Shown here: positions 1 through 6,545 of the stretch, one piece after another
Position numbering within the stretch: position 1 is the stretch's first letter
Layout: each line of letters starts with the position of its first letter
DNA from: G963674505 sp964575975
Lineage (GTDB): Bacteria; Desulfobacterota; Desulfobacteria; Desulfobacterales; SKZT01
Length of the DNA: 13,997 nucleotides
Reading direction: 5' to 3'
Assembly: GCA_964575975.1 (NCBI GenBank)
Contig: CAZNTU010000143.1
Location: 1 to 13,997, forward strand
Made by a program: the position numbers and the translations under genes
The notes under the pieces: generated by a model
Databases searched by the model: none
What the model saw: the letters and a program-made list of their open reading frames with translations, nothing else
What the model was told of the DNA's origin: nothing

Positions 1-342
1 GTTTGCAAGGAAGGCAGGCCTTTTTCCAAAAAAAACTCCGTTTCCCCGTTCCCGGCTTCGGCGGAGGCGCGCCGCAGGCGAGAATGGGCCCAGGATAGCT
101 CGTCGGAGCCCGCGGCGCGCCTCCGCCGAAGCCGGGAACCCTTTCGCCGTACGCCGAGGTGCCCGGCTGTCAATCATAATGTCTTAGTAGCTTTTCGATT
201 CAACATTAACGACAACCTTCTTACCTGATTAAGGTCTTCAAAACGAAATAAACATATCAATTTTACGAGAAATTATAGACTGACAGCAAGGCCAATGGCA
301 TATTGATTTCGTTCCGAGGCCCTAACCTTTTGCAGGCTTTTG
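1..342. other. Gene-free region downstream of mutL
   Basis: I see no coding region with a start, a ribosome-binding site and family-like content here. Bases 28-35 are a run of eight A, and 48-139 are a GC-rich inverted repeat (separate entry). From about 168 to 300 the DNA turns clearly AT-rich. Within this part the minus strand reads TATAAT at about 277-282, but no good -35 box lies 16-18 bases before it, so it is not called a promoter. Any gene to the left of base 1 is not visible. Confidence 0.6.
48..139. repeat. Perfect 28-bp GC-rich inverted repeat
   Basis: Bases 48-75 and 112-139 are exact reverse complements over all 28 positions. The left arm starts GTTCCCGGCTTCGG and the right arm ends CCGAAGCCGGGAAC. 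The 36-base spacer (76-111) contains a GGGCCC palindrome. Pairing stops sharply on both sides. Read on the minus strand, in the direction of mutL, the stem is followed after 12 bases by eight T (35 down to 28), so it could act as a terminator for the mutL operon, 200 bases past the stop codon. The stem is longer than a typical intrinsic terminator and the T run is too far away, so a REP-like or miniature mobile element is equally possible. No target-site duplication is visible. Confidence 0.85.
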
Positions 343-365
343 TCACACGATCCTGTGAAAAGCCT
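334..365. other. Hairpin spanning the mutL stop codon
   Basis: AGGCTTTT (334-341) pairs with AAAAGCCT (358-365), and CACA (344-347) pairs with TGTG (354-357), leaving a two-base bulge and a six-base loop. The structure covers the mutL stop codon (343-345). On the plus strand it is followed by TTTT, on the minus strand by no T run. It may be a 3'-end stem of the mutL mRNA, but it is not a textbook intrinsic terminator. Confidence 0.45.
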
Positions 366-2220
366 TTTCCAGCGATTTCAGGTCCCACCTGATCCAGGTC
401 GGACGACCGTGGGGGCAATTGGACGGAGTCTCGCATCCATCCAGTTGCCGCAACAATCCCTTGATCTGAAGATCGGAAAGTTGCTGACCGGCCCTGATGG
501 CTCCGTGGCAGGCCATCAGCTTCAAACTCTCGTCCATGGCCTTTCCCAAGTCCGGGCTCGCGCCGGTATCGAGCGCCCTTTCCACGATTTCCCTTATGAC
601 CGGCTGGATTTCCTTTCCCTCCAGAAACGACGGGACTTCCTTGACCACGAACGTGTTTCCGCCGAACGGCTCCATGTGCAGCCCGATTTCCTCGAAAGAC
701 GGAATCAGCTTCAGAAGAAGATCGGCCTCGGAAAAAGTCGTTTCGAAAGTTTCCGGAATCAGAAGCTTCTGGGATTCGGGCTTTTTGCCTTCGGAATTTC
801 GTTTCAGGCTTTCGTACAAGACGCGCTCGTGGGCGGCGTGCTGATCGATCAAAACAATCTCGTTCGACGTTTCCAAAACGATGTACAAATTATGGATCTG
901 ACCGACGACTTTGAGGTCCGAAAAGCGGCGTTCCCTCCACAAAGAAGGGCTTTCGTTCCGTCGGACGGTGTCGCCCGCCAATTTTCGGGAAACGTTGTTT
1001 TCCTCGGGTTCGACGATCGGATCCCGTCTTGCGGGCGCTCGCTCACAGGAAATTTCGGCGGCGTTCGGTTCGAACGCGGGTCTGGGAATCGATTGCGACG
1101 TCAATTTTTCTTTGGCTTGCGACGGTGCCTTTTCCTTTTCGGGACGGGCGAAGGAATCGGTCGCCTCCGACTCCGATACGTTGACGGGAGTTTCCTCGAA
1201 ACGGCTTTCCCCCGACCATTTTATCGGGTTTTCCCACCTTCTCAAGGTCTCCTCGACAGCCTTCGCCACGGAGTCGTGGACCGCCCTTTGGTCCGCGAAC
1301 CGGACCTCGTGCTTGGTCGGATGCACGTTGACGTCCACGTTGTCGGGGGGAAGCGCAATGAAAATCGCGGCGGCGGGAAACTGGCCTTTCATGAGCCGCT
1401 GGCCGTATCCTTCGAAGATGGCGTGCTGAACCACCCGGTCCTTGATATACCGGCCGTTGACATAGATGTAGATGCTTCTGGAGGTCGAGCGGTTGATCCG
1501 GGGGGCGGCCACGGCGCCGTTCACCACGACCGGGCCTTCGGCGAAATTTACGGTATAGAGGTCCTTTTTCAGCGTCTGGCCCATGACCTCGGCGATTCTT
1601 TCGAGCGGATCGGAGGAGGCGGTCAGGTCTTTCACGGTCTTGCCGTTGTGGACGAGTTTGAAACGAACGCGGGGATATGCCATGGCCATGCTGGAAACCA
1701 CGTCGGCGACATGGCCCGTTTCCGTGCCGACGGATTTCAAAAACTTTCGTCTGGCGGGGGTGTTGTAGAACAACTGGCCCGCAGTAATCATGGTCCCTTT
1801 GGGAGCGCCGGTCTCGGAGGCTTTGACAAGCTTTCCGCCGTCGATTCGAATGGAAAAGCCCGTGTCGGAACCATGTTCCCGCGTTACCAGGGTGAACCTG
1901 GAAACCGAGGCGATGCTGGGGATCGCCTCGCCCCTGAAGCCCAGCGTGCCGATATTGAAAAGATCGTGGTCGGTCCTGATTTTGCTGGTGGCGAATCTTT
2001 CTATCGCCAGCAAGGCGTCGTCGTGGCTCATGCCGCATCCGTCGTCCGAGACTCGAATCGACGACTTCCCTCCGTTTTCCACCTCCACCATTACCCGTCG
2101 GCTTCCCGCGTCCAGCGAATTCTCCACAAGCTCCTTCACGACGGACCCGGGACGCTCCACCACCTCGCCGGCGGCTATCTTGTTGGAAAGAATGTCGGGA
2201 AGTATCCTGATCTTAGACAC
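343..2220 (-). CDS. mutL: DNA mismatch repair protein MutL, endonuclease type
   Basis: MutL links mismatch recognition by MutS to strand removal. The 625-residue protein starts at a GTG (2218-2220), and its first residues (MSKIRILPDILSNKIAAGEV) match the usual family start. The N-terminal GHKL ATPase shows ELVENSLDA (30-38, with the catalytic Glu and the Mg-binding Asn), DDGCGM (59-64) and GFRGEA (94-99). A charged, poorly conserved linker covers about 335-430. The C-terminal dimerisation domain has the latent nuclease site: DQHAAHERVLYE (459-470, the DQHAx2Ex4E pattern), ACHGAIR (570-576) and CPHGRP (602-607). MutL of this kind nicks DNA itself and belongs to bacteria without MutH. The start lies 9 bases after the small upstream gene, with only a weak Shine-Dalgarno, so translation is probably coupled. 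No miaA follows. Confidence 0.97.
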   Translation of the reverse strand: MSKIRILPDILSNKIAAGEVVERPGSVVKELVENSLDAGSRRVMVEVENGGKSSIRVSDDGCGMSHDDALLAIERFATSKIRTDHDLFNIGTLGFRGEAIPSIASVSRFTLVTREHGSDTGFSIRIDGGKLVKASETGAPKGTMITAGQLFYNTPARRKFLKSVGTETGHVADVVSSMAMAYPRVRFKLVHNGKTVKDLTASSDPLERIAEVMGQTLKKDLYTVNFAEGPVVVNGAVAAPRINRSTSRSIYIYVNGRYIKDRVVQHAIFEGYGQRLMKGQFPAAAIFIALPPDNVDVNVHPTKHEVRFADQRAVHDSVAKAVEETLRRWENPIKWSGESRFEETPVNVSESEATDSFARPEKEKAPSQAKEKLTSQSIPRPAFEPNAAEISCERAPARRDPIVEPEENNVSRKLAGDTVRRNESPSLWRERRFSDLKVVGQIHNLYIVLETSNEIVLIDQHAAHERVLYESLKRNSEGKKPESQKLLIPETFETTFSEADLLLKLIPSFEEIGLHMEPFGGNTFVVKEVPSFLEGKEIQPVIREIVERALDTGASPDLGKAMDESLKLMACHGAIRAGQQLSDLQIKGLLRQLDGCETPSNCPHGRPTWIRWDLKSLEKAFHRIV

Positions 2221-2229
2221 GGCCGCAAA

Positions 2230-2406
2230 CTACTTGTTTTCCTTGACGAACCGTTGAAGCCACTCGACCTCCATTGGAGAAAGATCGAACTTCGCCGACG
2301 CCTCTTCTATGATTTTGGACAGAGACTTTGCGGGTTCGTAGGTCCTCGTTTCCGAAACCCACTTGACCGCGTTCCTTATATGTTCGCCTTGGGGTTGTAT
2401 TCCCAT
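2230..2406 (-). CDS. Small conserved-looking protein, 58 residues, unknown function
   Basis: This short gene fits exactly between gatA and mutL. ATG is at 2404-2406 and TAG at 2230-2232. GAGGAA lies 8 bases before the start, the gap to gatA is 28 bases and to mutL 9 bases. The product begins MGIQPQGEHIRNAVKWVSE, continues through a lysine/glutamate-rich helical stretch (SLSKIIEEASAKFDLSP, about 31-47) and ends VEWLQRFVKENK. It is soluble-looking, with no signal peptide, membrane segment or cysteines. The pattern resembles small uncharacterised proteins I recall from deltaproteobacterial genomes, but I cannot name a function. The 73-residue overlapping frame at 2213-2434 has a much less protein-like composition and was not chosen. 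Co-transcription with gatCA and mutL is likely. Confidence 0.75.
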   Translation of the reverse strand: MGIQPQGEHIRNAVKWVSETRTYEPAKSLSKIIEEASAKFDLSPMEVEWLQRFVKENK

Positions 2407-2434
2407 TTTCCGTTCCTCTATTATACTCGACCAA

Positions 2435-3898
2435 TCATAAAAGATTGGGTTTTCGTTTGTGAAAATCGGTTGCTCGCTCGAAATTCCAGGCCGTCTTGAG
2501 GATATCCTCCTCTCCGAACCATTTTCCGATGATTTGAAGCCCGATCGGAAGACCCTCCGGAGAAAAGCCGCAGGGGACCGACATGCCGGGAATCCCGGCC
2601 AAGTTGACCGAAAGGGTGAAAATGTCGCTCAGGTACATGGTCAGCGGGTCGTCAACCTTCTCGCCGATCTTGAACGCGGGCGACGGCGCCGTAGGGGCCA
2701 GAATCGCGTCGCACGATTCGAACGCCTTTTCGTAGTCCCGCTTGATGAGATTTCTCACTTGGGAGGCTTTGCCGTAGTACGCGTCGTAATAGCCTGCGGA
2801 AAGACAGTACGTGCCGATGATGATTCGCCGTTTCACCTCGGGTCCGAACCCTCGCGAACGGGTGGTCCTGTACATTTCAATCAGGTCGGACTTGCCCGAG
2901 TGCCTGAATCCGTATTTGACTCCGTCGTAGCGGGCCAAGTTCGAACTTGCCTCGCACGGGGCGATCACGTAGTAGACCGCCACCACGTCCTTTGTTCTCG
3001 GAAGCGAAACCTCCACGCGCTCGGCGCCCAGACCCTCGACAACCGAAATTGCGTCTTCTATGGCCTTTAGAACGGACTCGTCGACTCCCTTGGTTTCGAA
3101 ATACTCCTTGGGAATTCCGATCTTCATCCCTTTAAGCCCTTCTTTCAACGCCCGTGTATAGTCGGGGATGTCGCGAGGAGCCGAGGTCGAATCGTTTTTG
3201 TCGTAGCCGGCGATCGCGTTCAGCATGATCGCGGCGTCCTCTACGTCTTTCGTAAGCGGGCCGATCTGGTCCAGCGAGGATGCGAACGCCACGAGACCGA
3301 AACGGGAGACCCTTCCGTAGGTGGGTTTCAATCCGGCGACCGAGCAATGGGACGCCGGTTGTCTGATGGAGCCGCCCGTGTCCGAGCCGATGGCACCCAG
3401 GCACATGTCGGCAGCCACCGCAGCCGCGGACCCTCCGCTCGACCCGCCCGGAATCCTCTCCAAATCCCAGGGGTTCCGGGCCGGCTTGAAAGCCGAATGC
3501 TCGTTGGAGGAACCCATGGCAAACTCGTCCATGTTGGTCTTGCCCACCATGACCGCGTTCTGTCCGTTCAATTTTTTCATTATGAACGCGTCGAAAGGCG
3601 GCACGAAATTTTCCAGTATCCTGGATGCGCAGGTCGTCCTGATCCCCTTGGTGCAGATCAAATCCTTTATGGCCAGCGGGATGCCCGTCAAAGGTTTCGC
3701 GTCTCCCCTTGCTATCGTCTTGTCCGCCTCCCTCGCCTGCTCCATCGCAAGATCCGCGCAAACGGTCAAGTAGGCTCCGATGGCGTCGTCCTTTTTTTCT
3801 ATCCGCTCCAAAACCGCTCGGGTCAATTCCTCGGACGTGATTTCGCCGTCTTTCAACAGACGTCCGGCTTCGTGTATTTTCAGTTCGTGCAATTGCAT
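2435..3898 (-). CDS. gatA: Asp-tRNA(Asn)/Glu-tRNA(Gln) amidotransferase subunit A
   Basis: GatA is the glutaminase subunit of GatCAB, which turns Glu-tRNA(Gln) and/or Asp-tRNA(Asn) into the amidated form in the cytoplasm. The 487-residue length is typical. The amidase-signature triad is complete: Lys78 in IPLAIKD, the cis-Ser153 in GGSSGGS (151-157), and the nucleophile Ser177 in GSDTGGSIRQP (171-181). The C-terminal part retains the family block IPGMSVPCGF and GLPIGLQIIG. The ATG at 3896-3898 has AAGGTAA about 8 bases upstream and gives the expected N-terminus. It sits 43 bases after gatC. GatB, needed for the complex, is not in this window, so it must be encoded elsewhere. Its presence suggests that the cell lacks at least one of GlnRS or AsnRS, which is an inference. 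Confidence 0.97.
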   Translation of the reverse strand: MQLHELKIHEAGRLLKDGEITSEELTRAVLERIEKKDDAIGAYLTVCADLAMEQAREADKTIARGDAKPLTGIPLAIKDLICTKGIRTTCASRILENFVPPFDAFIMKKLNGQNAVMVGKTNMDEFAMGSSNEHSAFKPARNPWDLERIPGGSSGGSAAAVAADMCLGAIGSDTGGSIRQPASHCSVAGLKPTYGRVSRFGLVAFASSLDQIGPLTKDVEDAAIMLNAIAGYDKNDSTSAPRDIPDYTRALKEGLKGMKIGIPKEYFETKGVDESVLKAIEDAISVVEGLGAERVEVSLPRTKDVVAVYYVIAPCEASSNLARYDGVKYGFRHSGKSDLIEMYRTTRSRGFGPEVKRRIIIGTYCLSAGYYDAYYGKASQVRNLIKRDYEKAFESCDAILAPTAPSPAFKIGEKVDDPLTMYLSDIFTLSVNLAGIPGMSVPCGFSPEGLPIGLQIIGKWFGEEDILKTAWNFERATDFHKRKPNLL

Positions 3899-3941
3899 GA
3901 GAAGTTACCTTGCTCTTTTCGTATTCGAAATTTGCGGTCCG

Positions 3942-4250
3942 CTATCCGATTACTTTCGGAACGATAAAGTCGCGTCCTTCCCTTTCGGGCGCGTTGAGAA
4001 GCGCCGAATCCACGTCGAGATGGCAGCCGACCTCGTCTTCGCGGAAAGCGTTGTTCAAATCCAGCGCATGGCTCATGGGAGGGACTCCCTCTGTATCCAC
4101 CCGACTCAGCGCCTCGATGTGCTCCAGTATGTTGCCGATCTGTCCGGCGAATTTCTCGATGGATTCCTCGTCCATTTCGAGCCGGGCCAAGTCCGCAACG
4201 TGCTTGACTTCCTCTTTTGAAATTTTCGTCTCGGATTGTTTCTGGTTCAT
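3942..4250 (-). CDS. gatC: Asp-tRNA(Asn)/Glu-tRNA(Gln) amidotransferase subunit C
   Basis: GatC is the small subunit that wraps around GatA and stabilises the GatA-GatB complex. The 102-residue protein has the standard family layout: EEVKHVADLARLEM (about 13-26) as the first helix pair, then FAGQIGNILEHIEAL, the VDTEGVPPMSHAL hinge (51-63), and FREDEV followed by APEREGRDFIVPKV at the end. The ATG at 4248-4250 is preceded by GGAGCGAGG at short spacing. It lies directly upstream of gatA, the usual gatCA order, and 72 bases after the SPOR-domain gene on the same strand. Confidence 0.95.
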   Translation of the reverse strand: MNQKQSETKISKEEVKHVADLARLEMDEESIEKFAGQIGNILEHIEALSRVDTEGVPPMSHALDLNNAFREDEVGCHLDVDSALLNAPEREGRDFIVPKVIG

Positions 4251-4322
4251 TACCTCGCTCCGGTACCTTCGGCTTTTGTCGAACGTTATGCGACTTTCCC
4301 GTTTTTCGGTGGCGAAACAGCC

Positions 4323-5054
4323 TCAATGTTCGAGTATAAGCGCGCCGCCTCTTTCCTTTTTCACGGCGCTCAACACGCTTTGAGCCTCCGAATAGCCTTT
4401 GAACGGTCCGATCCTTACTCTATGCCACACTCCACCGTCCTTCAAATTGGCTTGGAGGCGATAGGCAGGGTATCCTTTTTTTATGTATTTTTCAACCAGC
4501 TTGTCAGCTTCCTCTTTGCTTTGCGACGATATAACCTGGATGGAATAGTTTTTCATGCTCTCGTTTTCAACGGGTTTCGCATTTTCCGGTTTGGCGGTTA
4601 CTGGTGGATCGGCAGGCCGCCTTTTTTCCGGTTCGGCGATGCCAGGTCGATCCGCAAAACTGGGCTCTTCGGGCGCCGGGGCGGGAGCGACCTCCGCGTT
4701 TTCCTCCGCAAGCTCCGGATTCTGAAAAGCATAGAGGTCCTCGTAACTTCCCTCCCTTTTCAATTCGTCGTAAAAACCTATGACGGGTTTTGGTTCGGGG
4801 GTCTCGGACGGCATTTCCCGAGATTTGTTCCGCTCGTTTCGCAAAGTCCTTTGTTTAAGCTCCGCGATCTGTCGGTGGAGTTCTTGAATGTCGAAACCTA
4901 CCGGGGCCGTGCCGCGTCCTACCAACACCCCCAGGAAAAACATCCACGCGGAGAGAAAAAACACAAAGAAATACAAGCCCCTGCGCCTTTTTCGGACACT
5001 CAAGTCCGATTGCCCGTTTTCATCCGTTTCTTTATCGTTAACTTGGTCGGTCAT
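4323..5054 (-). CDS. SPOR-domain membrane protein
   Basis: The SPOR domain binds denuded glycan strands of peptidoglycan and brings proteins to the division septum. This 243-residue protein has a short basic cytoplasmic tail (RKRRR, 21-25), one membrane segment (about 27-46), a short coiled-coil-like stretch (56-80), a low-complexity Pro/Glu/Ala-rich periplasmic linker (about 83-165), and a C-terminal SPOR domain (about 169-241, starting YSIQVISSQSKEEA and containing WHRVRIGPF). The layout is like FtsN or DedD, but that alone does not prove a division role. It is the first gene of the operon leading to gatC, gatA and mutL. The Shine-Dalgarno before ATG 5052-5054 is weak. A good promoter is seen at 5169-5197. 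Confidence 0.88.
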   Translation of the reverse strand: MTDQVNDKETDENGQSDLSVRKRRRGLYFFVFFLSAWMFFLGVLVGRGTAPVGFDIQELHRQIAELKQRTLRNERNKSREMPSETPEPKPVIGFYDELKREGSYEDLYAFQNPELAEENAEVAPAPAPEEPSFADRPGIAEPEKRRPADPPVTAKPENAKPVENESMKNYSIQVISSQSKEEADKLVEKYIKKGYPAYRLQANLKDGGVWHRVRIGPFKGYSEAQSVLSAVKKERGGALILEH

Positions 5055-5168
5055 ATTCTCGGGGAAATTCCTATGTTCACCCCGCGTGCCGGTATGCGGG
5101 AAAATTTAGGCCAGATGCTACATATACAGCTGTCTCGAACGCGCCCATTTTTCAACAGACGAAACTAT

Positions 5169-5197
5169 TTTTTAAATTCTTTTAACTTTGAAGTCAA
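5169..5197 (-). promoter_or_regulatory. Sigma-70-like promoter for the SPOR-gatCA-mutL operon
   Basis: On the minus strand TTGACT (5192-5197) is followed after exactly 17 bases by TAAAAA (5169-5174), in an AT-rich surround. The predicted start is near 5162, about 108 bases before the SPOR start codon. The -35 box matches 5 of 6 consensus bases, the -10 box 4 of 6. Confidence 0.5.
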
Positions 5198-5311
5198 GAA
5201 ACTAATCACAAGACATTTCGCGGTCAACGGTCCCCCGCGCTCCGTCGATTCCAAGCATCCCGAAAGCGACGGGCTTTCCGAACGAGTTCTGCCGGACCGG
5301 AAAAAGATATC

Positions 5312-5340
5312 TTGAAAGCGGCGCGGAGTGCCGCTAAGAT
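5312..5340 (+). promoter_or_regulatory. Sigma-70-like promoter with inverted repeat in its spacer
   Basis: TTGAAA (5312-5317) and TAAGAT (5335-5340) are separated by exactly 17 bases, 33 bases before the start codon at 5373. The spacer is filled by AGCGGC (5317-5322), seven bases, then GCCGCT (5330-5335), a perfect inverted repeat whose outer bases touch both promoter boxes. This is the layout of a repressor operator that blocks RNA polymerase. The regulator is unknown. It would control the hydroxyacid dehydrogenase and probably the downstream cell-wall genes. Confidence 0.55.
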
Positions 5341-5372
5341 AGCGACGAAAAAAACGTAAACGAAGGTGCAGT

Positions 5373-6518
5373 ATGAAATCGACAAACTGGAAAACGCGCA
5401 ATCCTTCGGGGGAGTGGCGCGTCGTCGTCACAAGGGAGCTTCCGGGCGAGCGGTGGCTGGACATACTGGAGCAAGCCGGATGCCGAGTCGAGATCAACCT
5501 GTCCAAGGAACCGCTTTCCGTCTCGGAAATAAAGAAAATGATCGGGGAGCGCTGCGACGCCGTGATCGGCCAGCTTACGGAACCTTGGGGAGAGGAGCTT
5601 TTCGCGGTCTTGGGTAACGCGGGGGGCAAAATCTACGCGAACTGCGCGGTGGGATACGACAATGTGGACTTGAAGGCGGCCGGAAAGCGCGGAATCGCTG
5701 TCGGAAACACTCCCGGAGTTCTGACCGAGACCACCGCCGAAATGGCGGTCGCCCTCACCTTCGCGGCGGCCCGAAGAATCGGGGAGGCGGAAAGATTCAT
5801 ACGCGACGGACGTTTTACAGGATGGCTTCCCACAATGTTTCTGGGAACGCTGCTTTGGAGAAAAACCTTGGGGGTCGTTGGCGCCGGGCGAATCGGGGCG
5901 GCCTACGCGAAAATGATGGTGGAGGGCCATAAGATGGATCTCGTTTATTTCAATCGCCGCGCGAACGAAAAACTCGAAAGACACATGGCCGCGTACGGCG
6001 AATTTTTGGAATCCATCGGAGAAAAGCCGGTAGCGTGCATCCGCGCGAAAAGCCTCGACGAACTTCTCGAAAAGGCCGACTGCGTCAGCCTGCACACATC
6101 GCTAAACGAATCCACGCGGCGAATGATCGACAAGCGTCGTCTTTCCCTGATGAAAAAGGACGCCATCCTGATCAACACCAGCAGGGGCGCCGTAATCGAC
6201 GAGGCCGCGCTTGTCCATCATTGCAGGGCGAATCCCGAATTCCGGGCGGGCCTGGACGTCTTCGAAAAGGAACCTGCTCTGAGACGGGGATTGGCCGAAT
6301 TGGAAAACGTCGTGATCGTCCCCCACATCGCGTCGGCCTCCAAGTGGACCAGGGAAGGCATGGCCGTTTTGGCGGCGTCGAACGTGGCCGCGATCTTGCT
6401 AAGCTGTCCCGTCTGGAACCGTTCGGATGTTTCCGCGTTTTTGTCCGACAGCCCGATAAAAGCGGCTCCGAGCATCGTGAACGCGAAAGAGGCGGGATTG
6501 CCGATTTTGGAGGATTGA
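5373..6518 (+). CDS. D-2-hydroxyacid dehydrogenase, plant HPR1-like hydroxypyruvate/glyoxylate reductase
   Basis: The protein should reduce hydroxypyruvate to D-glycerate (and glyoxylate to glycolate) with NAD(P)H in the cytoplasm. It has 381 residues. The Rossmann NAD-binding loop is GAGRIG (170-175), and the catalytic set of the family is complete: Arg271 in NTSRGAVIDEAAL, Glu300 in DVFEKEP and His318 in PHIASASKWTREGM. As I remember it, plant peroxisomal HPR1 matches along the whole length: CDAVIGQLTE (61-70), VGNTPGVLTETTAE (110-123), the insert MVEGHKM...YGEFLESIGEKPV and the C-terminal SPSIVNAKxxGLP block. It ends LED instead of the plant SKL targeting signal. GAAGGTG lies 4 bases before ATG 5373. 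The PBP gene follows after 16 bases, so they are probably co-transcribed. Exact substrate and cofactor preference cannot be read from sequence. Confidence 0.9.
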   Translation: MKSTNWKTRNPSGEWRVVVTRELPGERWLDILEQAGCRVEINLSKEPLSVSEIKKMIGERCDAVIGQLTEPWGEELFAVLGNAGGKIYANCAVGYDNVDLKAAGKRGIAVGNTPGVLTETTAEMAVALTFAAARRIGEAERFIRDGRFTGWLPTMFLGTLLWRKTLGVVGAGRIGAAYAKMMVEGHKMDLVYFNRRANEKLERHMAAYGEFLESIGEKPVACIRAKSLDELLEKADCVSLHTSLNESTRRMIDKRRLSLMKKDAILINTSRGAVIDEAALVHHCRANPEFRAGLDVFEKEPALRRGLAELENVVIVPHIASASKWTREGMAVLAASNVAAILLSCPVWNRSDVSAFLSDSPIKAAPSIVNAKEAGLPILED

Positions 6519-6545
6519 AGAGGTTAAATGCGATTTGGTTACTAG
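6516..6545 (+). promoter_or_regulatory. Translation start region of the PBP gene with overlapping five-codon minigene
   Basis: AAGAGG (6518-6523) stands 11 bases before the TTG (6535) used as the start of the large reading frame, but only 4 bases before an ATG (6528) in another frame. That ATG opens a five-codon frame, MRFGY, that stops at TAG 6543-6545, overlapping the TTG start. It may be a coupling device, chance, or a one-base error: removing one T from TTT (6534-6536) would make ATG 6528 the natural start of the PBP. Confidence 0.4.

Larger units (their letters stand above)
5055..5372. other. Divergent intergenic region with two opposing promoters
   Basis: This 318-base stretch separates the minus-strand SPOR-gatCA-mutL operon from the plus-strand operon starting at 5373. 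It holds a leftward promoter (5169-5197) in an AT-rich patch and a rightward promoter (5312-5340) in GC-rich DNA, each given separately. The leftward transcript would have a leader of about 108 bases with no obvious riboswitch or uORF. No small gene was found. Confidence 0.6.

Noticed and set aside
2420..2425. A perfect TATAAT on the minus strand just before the 58-residue gene
   Set aside because: Transcription from it would begin at or after the gene's ribosome-binding site, and no -35 box is in place, so it cannot drive this gene in the normal way.
2213..2434. A 73-residue minus-strand frame between gatA and mutL
   Set aside because: It is Arg/Gly-rich, overlaps the start of mutL and lies out of frame with the better-supported 58-residue gene.
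340..2499. A 719-codon open frame on the plus strand opposite mutL
   Set aside because: It is antisense to a clear MutL with all motifs, has no ribosome-binding site, and its translation is Gly/Arg-rich without domains. It is a by-product of GC-rich codon use.
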